DNA of 39,513 nucleotides. Origin: JARLFX01 sp036404255 (GTDB lineage: Bacteria; Acidobacteriota; Terriglobia; Terriglobales; Acidobacteriaceae). How positions within the stretch are numbered: the first letter of the stretch is position 1; every line of letters begins with the position of its first letter. Of this stretch, positions 39,211 to 39,513 are shown piece after piece. Position numbers and translations under genes: made by a program. Location: NCBI GenBank assembly GCA_036404255.1, contig DASWOP010000259.1, positions 1 through 39,513 on the forward strand, read 5' to 3'. A model generated the notes under the pieces. That model worked only from the letters and a program-made list of their open reading frames with translations, searched no databases and was not told where the DNA came from.

Positions 39211-39513
39211 CTAGTTTCCTCCGTTGATTGCGCTGAGCAGCGTGTGAAAGTGGCGTTTAATCAACTGCACGCCCATCTGGTATTGCAGTTGAGTTGCAGC
39301 GAGCAACATACTCTCCCGGTCCAGGCTTACGTTATTGCCATCCGGTCGTTCCATCAATCCGGAGACCTCTTTCACTACAGGCGTCACCTGCGCTGCCCCT
39401 TCCCCGTTAGCGGCATGTATCATCAGCCGCTGCAGCTCGCTTCCAAAATCGATGTCCTTCGTCCGGTAGCCCGGCGTATCCACGTTCGCCATGTTGGCCG
39501 TGATCGCCTGCTC
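39211..39513 (-). CDS. flgB: Proximal rod protein FlgB (N terminus outside window)
   Basis: The frame stays open to the window edge, so the N terminus is missing. The visible 100 residues begin with the rod signature ITANMANVDTPGYRTKDIDF and end LLAATQLQYQMGVQLIKRHF followed by HTLLSAINGGN, the FlgB C terminus. Together with FlgC, FlgF and FlgG it forms the rod. It is the first visible gene of the flgB-flgC-fliE-fliF-fliG-fliH-fliI-fliJ operon, so the promoter lies outside the window. Confidence 0.94.
   Translation of the reverse strand, partial: EQAITANMANVDTPGYRTKDIDFGSELQRLMIHAANGEGAAQVTPVVKEVSGLMERPDGNNVSLDRESMLLAATQLQYQMGVQLIKRHFHTLLSAINGGN

Noticed and set aside
1..39513. CRISPR array, tRNA, rRNA, insertion sequence or prophage
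   Set aside because: I looked for regularly spaced repeats, cloverleaf sequences, transposase motifs and phage genes and found none.

Overview
The window is a GC-rich chromosomal segment (apart from a few AT-rich spots) that looks like an acidobacterium of the Acidobacteriaceae type. That placement is an inference. It rests on the secreted 334-residue protein at 908-1912, which follows a pattern I associate with that group, and on intergenic palindromic repeats of the 'GTCATTCCGAGCG...' and 'GTGGGTGCCCC...' kinds. No rRNA, tRNA, CRISPR array, transposase or prophage gene was seen.

Region 1 (1-7002) is housekeeping. It holds the C-terminal part of moaA (molybdopterin synthesis), a convergent secreted protein of unknown function, pyrG (CTP synthase), a CoA-acylating methylmalonate-semialdehyde dehydrogenase, and a divergent Gfo/Idh/MocA oxidoreductase. 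The spaces between these genes are filled with inverted-repeat elements and hairpins.

Region 2 (6959-39513) is one nearly complete flagellar gene cluster, all on the minus strand. In transcription order it reads flgB-flgC-fliE-fliF-fliG-fliH-fliI-fliJ | fliK-flgD-flgE | fliN-fliO-fliP-fliQ-fliR-flhB-flhA-(23-codon ORF)-fliA-fliM-fliN/Y-(GspE-N/MshEN-like protein) | flgF-flgG-flgA-flgH-flgI-flgJ(rod-binding domain only) | flgM-flgN-flgK-flgL | fliC | fliD-fliS | motA-motB. Genes are tightly packed, often with ATGA, GTGA or TGATG overlaps. P- and L-ring genes indicate a Gram-negative envelope. I see no chemotaxis genes, fliL, flhF, flhG, fliW or csrA here; they may lie elsewhere.

The sequence suggests how the cluster is regulated. 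Sigma-54-type elements (GG-N10-GC) precede fliK, fliN and flgF. Sigma-28-type elements with an exact GCCGATAA -10 box precede flgM and fliC. The genes for FliA (sigma-28) and FlgM (its anti-sigma factor) are both present. This fits a hierarchy in which sigma-54 drives hook, export and rod operons and sigma-28 drives flagellin and flgM. Strong hairpins after fliJ, flgE and fliC separate the units.

The observations most worth following are: a stand-alone GspE-N/MshEN-like protein, a possible cyclic-di-GMP receptor with a Cys-rich N terminus, inside the flagellar cluster; a 23-codon ORF joined by ATGA overlaps to both flhA and fliA; a fliK gene whose GTG start sits almost on the predicted sigma-54 transcription start; and a roughly 228-bp inverted-repeat element after moaA.
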